Origin: Mycobacterium kansasii ATCC 12478
Lineage (GTDB): Bacteria > Actinomycetota > Actinomycetes > Mycobacteriales > Mycobacteriaceae
Assembly: GCF_000157895.3 (NCBI RefSeq)
Contig: NC_022663.1
Span: 930,001 to 994,000, forward strand
DNA: 64,000 bases
Direction: 5' to 3'
The position numbers and the translations under genes are program-made. Every line of letters begins with the position of its first letter. The first letter of the stretch is position 1. The notes under the pieces were generated by a model. It did no database searches, was not told the DNA's origin, and saw only the letters and a program-made list of their open reading frames with translations. This document shows positions 61,298 to 64,000 of the stretch, in pieces.

Positions 61298-61313
61298 CGT
61301 TAAGTCCTTAACG
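61298..61313. other. 16-bp palindrome next to the att repeat
   Basis: CGTTAAG-TC-CTTAACG is a perfect inverted repeat 14 bp inside the element from the att copy. Could be an arm-type recombinase or excisionase site. Confidence 0.45.
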
Positions 61314-61407
61314 TGCGCAATCATTCTGTGCTGCAATGGATTAGCCGTTCGCCGGTCCATCACAAGCCGAACAGATAGGGCCATTTCTCAGTCATTCCCG
61401 ATGAATA

Positions 61408-61771
61408 AACGATGACTTCAACGGGAAATTCGAGGCGCACCAGAGGGTCTACGTATTCAAGGACTTCAGGGGAATCTGGGCGATACTTCTATTACTTCAT
61501 CTCGACCTTTATCCGCCCCGTCGCCTTAGCGAGCAGTAACACAGTCACCATGGAATCCCTACGCAGACCAGTGCTGGCCGACTTCGACGTGGTAGTTCCA
61601 CCGGCCGACGAGCAGGCGTCAATTCTCAACTACCTCGACCAGCAGACCACCAAGGTCGACACCTTGATCGCTGAGAGCGAGCGATTCATCGAACTAGCTC
61701 GTGAACGCCGATCGGCACTCATCACGGCCGTTGTCACAGGGCAGATCGACGTGTCGGAATCTGCCGCATGA
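61408..61771 (+). pseudogene. Type I restriction specificity subunit (hsdS) 3' remnant, frameshifted
   Basis: From 61408 one frame reads DDFNGKFEAHQRVYVFKDFRG, a target-recognition-domain segment. The other frame then picks up RYFYYFISTFIRPVALASSN, SLRRPVLADFDVVVPPADEQ and the C-terminal conserved helix with ESERFIELARERRSALITAVVTGQIDV. So the distal third of an hsdS gene survives with a one-base shift near 61470-61490 and no 5' part. No hsdM or hsdR is in the window. Non-functional by appearance. Confidence 0.8.
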
Positions 61772-61835
61772 CGGTAAAAGTTCTACAGACGTGGGCACTC
61801 CCTTGAGCACGCCTCCGCTGCCGGTCAGGCAGAAT

Positions 61836-62156
61836 ATGAACGCGGAGGTGACAGCGGTGCATGAGGTGGTCGAGTCGAAGCGGCACGAGATTGAGGTGTT
61901 GTGCCGTGAGCTGTCGGTGCGCCGTTTGGACGTCTTTGGTTCCGCTGTCAGCGACTCATTCAACGTCGACACAAGTGATGTCGACGTCCTCGCGGAGTTC
62001 GAGGCGGGGCCAGACTTCGACCACTACTTTGCGCTCAAAGAAGGGCTTGAAGAAATCATCGGCCGACCGGTCGACGTAGTAACACCGTCCGGCCTGGCCA
62101 ACCCGTACTTCAAACAGCGCGTCATGCAGACGCGAGAACTGATCTATGCAGCCTGA
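61836..62156 (+). CDS. mntA: MntA-type minimal nucleotidyltransferase antitoxin
   Basis: A 106-residue MNT-domain protein. The polymerase-beta-like motif FGSAVSDSFNVDTSDVDVLAEF contains GSx10DxD. The partner reading frame overlaps its end by 11 nt. In characterised MntA/HepT systems MntA poly-adenylylates a Tyr next to the HepT active site and thereby silences the RNase. The start ATG at 61836 (MNAEVTAVHEVVESKRHEIEVL) fits the family length. It lies in the att-bounded element directly after the hsdS remnant. Confidence 0.9.
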   Translation: MNAEVTAVHEVVESKRHEIEVLCRELSVRRLDVFGSAVSDSFNVDTSDVDVLAEFEAGPDFDHYFALKEGLEEIIGRPVDVVTPSGLANPYFKQRVMQTRELIYAA

Positions 62157-62541
62157 TCCTCGAAAGTATCTCTGGGACGCGCTGCGCGCTGCCGGCTTCC
62201 TGCGCCAATTTGCCGCCGGAAAGACTTTTGCGGAATACCAGGATGACGTGCTGCTGCGCTCGGCCGTCGAACGCCAATTCGAGATAGTCGGAGAGGCGTT
62301 GAGTCAGCTGGCGAAGACCCACACCGACATGGCGGCGCAAGTTCCCGAACTACGGCGGATCGTGGCTTTCAGGAACATCCTGATTCACGGATACGCGAAC
62401 GTCGACGACGCCCTCGTGTGGCAAGTCCTGACAGACAAACTTCCGCAGTTGGAAACCGCGGTGCGGACATTGCTGGCCGAGTCGCCAGGCGATCCCGAGT
62501 CCATCGATGTGCAGGCAACTCCCGAGGAGACCGGGAGTTGA
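62146..62541 (+). CDS. hepT: HepT-type HEPN RNase toxin
   Basis: A 131-residue helical HEPN protein with the catalytic RNILIHGY motif (R-x4-H, followed by the Tyr that MntA modifies) near residue 85. YLWDALRAAGFLRQF and AVERQFEIVGEALSQL are typical of the family. Toxin and antitoxin overlap by 11 nt and would be co-translated. The last 15 or so codons (ESIDVQATPEETGS) extend beyond the usual family end and overlap the start of the second hsdS tail in another frame, perhaps a junction effect. Confidence 0.9.
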   Translation: MQPDPRKYLWDALRAAGFLRQFAAGKTFAEYQDDVLLRSAVERQFEIVGEALSQLAKTHTDMAAQVPELRRIVAFRNILIHGYANVDDALVWQVLTDKLPQLETAVRTLLAESPGDPESIDVQATPEETGS

Positions 62542-62642
62542 GCCGGGAATCTGAGCGCCTCCTCGAACTCGCTGAGGACCGCCACGCGGCCCTGACCGTT
62601 CGCGCTATCACAGGCCAAATCGACGTGCAGGAAGGGTCCTGA
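62538..62642 (+). pseudogene. Second hsdS C-terminal tail
   Basis: LSRESERLLELAEDRHAALT followed by VRAITGQIDVQEGS is homologous to the end of the upstream hsdS remnant (ESERFIELARERRSALITAVVTGQIDV) but only about two-thirds identical. Thus the MntA/HepT cassette is flanked on both sides by hsdS C-terminal ends. No start codon; a fragment. Confidence 0.65.
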
Positions 62643-62649
62643 AACATGG

Positions 62650-63163
62650 CTCTGCACAACGAGATGATCGCGACCAGGTGCTTGTAGTTCGTGCCGTCGT
62701 CGGTCATGTCCCGTTCGAGGACGCCCCCGGCATCAACGATGTCTTTCACCAGTTGATATGTCGGCTTGACGGCAGCCGACGACGACGGCTGCGGTGCGCG
62801 GCGCGGCGGGACCACAGGCGTCGTGACCGTTCTTCGGGGCGGACTAACACGGTGCAGTCGGTGCCCGGCTGGGTATTTCCCCGTCGCCAGATAGTGAGTG
62901 CCAGCCGGTAGGATCGCCGCCGTCCAGATTCCACCACGCTTGGAGACGGTGATGAGCCCGCGCCATTCCAAGGCGGCAGCGGTTGTCTTATAGGTGAAGT
63001 TGGTCCACCTGTCCGCCGGACATCCTTCACTGATCCATTGAAGGACGTCGATCTGACCTTGATTCAGAGAAGCGTCAAGTGCCACGAGGACATTGCAGCA
63101 GGTGTGACGGTGTCGCGCATTGCGACCGACGCTGCTACGACCAGCCCGCTTCAAATCATGCAT
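62650..63163 (-). pseudogene. Truncated mobile-element-associated hypothetical gene
   Basis: From an ATG at 63163 the minus strand encodes NQGQIDVLQWISEGCPADRW, FTYKTTAAALEWRGLITVSK and TYQLVKDIVDAGGVLERDMT, a pattern I associate with actinobacterial phage or integrative-element proteins of unknown function. Similarity ends around HLVAIISLCR (near 62650), where the frame runs antisense into the hsdS tail and HepT gene. I therefore regard the gene as cut at its 3' end by the junction that brought in the hsdS/TA segment. Confidence 0.55.
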
Positions 63164-63394
63164 CGTCAGTCGTTGGCGCGGTCCACCGGACGCTGTTTCG
63201 GACGGTCGATATTCCTTCACCACGATCGTTTCCGACGAACGCCGTGTCGGGCTGTCTGCGAGTAGCAAATATCAAGCTATGAGCGACCGGCGTAACTGAC
63301 ATAGTCGCTGACACGCCTGTTAGCTAGGGCGGCCGCCGACGGGCTGCGCTTCGCTTCGACCAGGACGCCGGGGTGAGGCCGGGGCGGCCGTCTT

Positions 63395-63427
63395 AGAGGT
63401 TCCTCCAACGCATGCCGAATAACCTCT
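63395..63427. other. Inverted repeat downstream of the tRNA
   Basis: AGAGGTT (63395-63401) and AACCTCT (63421-63427) are perfect 7-bp arms around 19 nt, 19 bp beyond the tRNA 3' end. It may be part of the element's attachment region or a weak tRNA terminator. Confidence 0.4.
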
Positions 63428-63445
63428 GACCAGGCCATTTATGGG

Positions 63446-63519
63446 TGGGGCGGGCGGGGCTCGAACCCGCGACCAACGGATTATGAGTCCGCGGCTCTAA
63501 CCAACTGAGCTACCGCCCC
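63446..63519 (-). tRNA. tRNA with CAT anticodon (elongator Met, or Ile2)
   Basis: A 74-nt cloverleaf: acceptor GGGGCGG/CCGCCCC with discriminator A, D-arm GCTCAGTTGGTTAGAGC, anticodon stem GCGGA/TCCGT (G-U at its base) with loop CTCATAA, and T-arm GCGGG-TTCGAGC-CCCGC. CCA is not encoded. The paired acceptor start (G1-C72) and lack of the GGG/CCC anticodon stem argue against initiator tRNA. CAT could be Met or lysidine-modified Ile; Met is more likely. It is the integration target, with its 3' half duplicated at 61245. Confidence 0.92.
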
Positions 63520-63524
63520 TTGTG

Positions 63525-64000
63525 CTAACTAGCTGCGGATATTGTCTCCGCTTCGTCGTACTCGGGTCCTGAATACCGCAGTGATACCGCAGTGCTCTCG
63601 ATCGCTTTGCCCAATGCGTCGCCTACACCAGCCAAGTCGTCGCTGAGCAAGTGCCCGTAGCGGTCAAGAGTCATGGCCGCTGTCGCGTGTCCTAGGAGCC
63701 TCTGCACGACTTTGACATTAGCGCCCGCGCTGATCGCCAACGACGCCGTGGTGTGCCGTAGCGCGTGCGGTACAAGGCCAGCGATCCCGACCGCATTGCA
63801 GCCTTTGTCGAACGCTCTGCGGTACTCCTCGATGGGCAGGTGCCCGCCGCGATGGCTTGGAAACACGAGTGCGTTTGGATCGCTAGGCAACTCTGGTTGC
63901 AGCCGGTCCCATACCGGCCCTGGAATTGGGACGTGGCGTGCACGGTTCGTCTTGGTTGTCGATTCGACAATGCCTCTACCGGTCACGTACGTCGCCGATG
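63525..64000 (-). CDS. int: Tyrosine site-specific recombinase (integrase), N-terminus outside window
   Basis: The C-terminal catalytic half of a phage-type integrase; the frame continues past the window edge. Catalytic residues are visible: HALRHTTASL (H-x2-R), LLGHATAAMTLDRYGH (second His and the nucleophile Tyr). TKTNRARHVPIP is the beta-strand with the Lys. Its stop lies 5 bp from the 5' end of the tRNA, on the side opposite to the 2.2-kb att-bounded segment. It may therefore belong to a second, larger element extending beyond the window. Confidence 0.92.
   Translation of the reverse strand, partial: SATYVTGRGIVESTTKTNRARHVPIPGPVWDRLQPELPSDPNALVFPSHRGGHLPIEEYRRAFDKGCNAVGIAGLVPHALRHTTASLAISAGANVKVVQRLLGHATAAMTLDRYGHLLSDDLAGVGDALGKAIESTAVSLRYSGPEYDEAETISAAS

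Noticed and set aside
62369..62649. C-terminal part of the minus-strand 299-codon frame
   Set aside because: It is antisense to hepT and the hsdS tail, is Arg/Ser-rich and lacks the similarity seen in its upstream part.

Overview
The window comes from a high-GC actinobacterium, almost certainly a non-tuberculous, probably slow-growing Mycobacterium. The evidence is near-identity to remembered M. tuberculosis proteins (Rv2296, Rv2004c, Rv2005c, Rv2029c PfkB, Rv2030c, HspX, Acg/Rv2032, Rv3131, Rv3134c, DosR), a PE-family gene, an F420-type oxidoreductase, frequent ATGA/GTGA start-stop overlaps, and DosR boxes. All family calls are from reading the sequence; no database search was run.

Layout. 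(1) 1-1.6 kb: truncated haloalkane dehalogenase, a DoxX-like membrane gene, and a C-terminal relic of a cyclase/AAA-type regulator. (2) 1.6-33 kb: a consolidated hypoxia/dormancy (DosR) island. It holds two ketosynthase-III-like genes with an Acg-type nitroreductase; Rv2004c-Rv2005c; a divergent USP gene; the DosR/DosS system with its Rv3134c-like USP; pfkB-Rv2030c-hspX; a small 104-aa gene; acg; an acyl-CoA ligase-E1alpha-E1beta-E2-ACP operon; an FMN-type protein; a 10 x 20-bp tandem repeat; a group-3b-like [NiFe] hydrogenase operon headed by Rv3131-like and Rv1733c-like genes; and a P1B-type ATPase with a C-terminal hemerythrin domain. In M. tuberculosis these homologues are scattered over several loci. 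Candidate DosR boxes, often in pairs about 22 bp centre to centre, precede most transcription units.

(3) 33-58.9 kb: ordinary mycobacterial gene content. This includes a lipoprotein, SDRs, an enoyl-CoA hydratase plus paired acyl-CoA dehydrogenases, GlgX, AlkB-TetR-aldo/keto reductase, HtpG, an F420 oxidoreductase, an unusual hybrid histidine kinase, a PE protein, DoxX/SnoaL-like proteins, two methyltransferases, a DUF4190-type protein, a VIT-VWA-DUF4349 fusion with its MerR regulator, and a small secreted protein.

(4) 58.9-64 kb: an accessory zone. It contains a P-loop relic, an AbiEi/AbiEii (MenA/MenT-like) pair whose toxin carries an in-frame TAG and which sits behind a 41-bp palindrome, and a 2.2-kb segment bounded by a 40-bp direct repeat of the 3' half of a CAT-anticodon tRNA. 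That segment holds an MntA/HepT toxin-antitoxin cassette lodged between two hsdS tails, and a decayed mobile-element gene. A tyrosine integrase abuts the intact tRNA.

How the parts may work together (inference): under hypoxia DosR would switch on redox and storage functions (hydrogenase, nitroreductase-fold proteins, USPs, chaperone, PfkB) plus a 2-oxoacid dehydrogenase-like acyl-transfer module with its own ACP and two ketosynthase-like proteins. That module, together with the metal-transport ATPase beside the hydrogenase, is the most interesting candidate for undescribed biology here.
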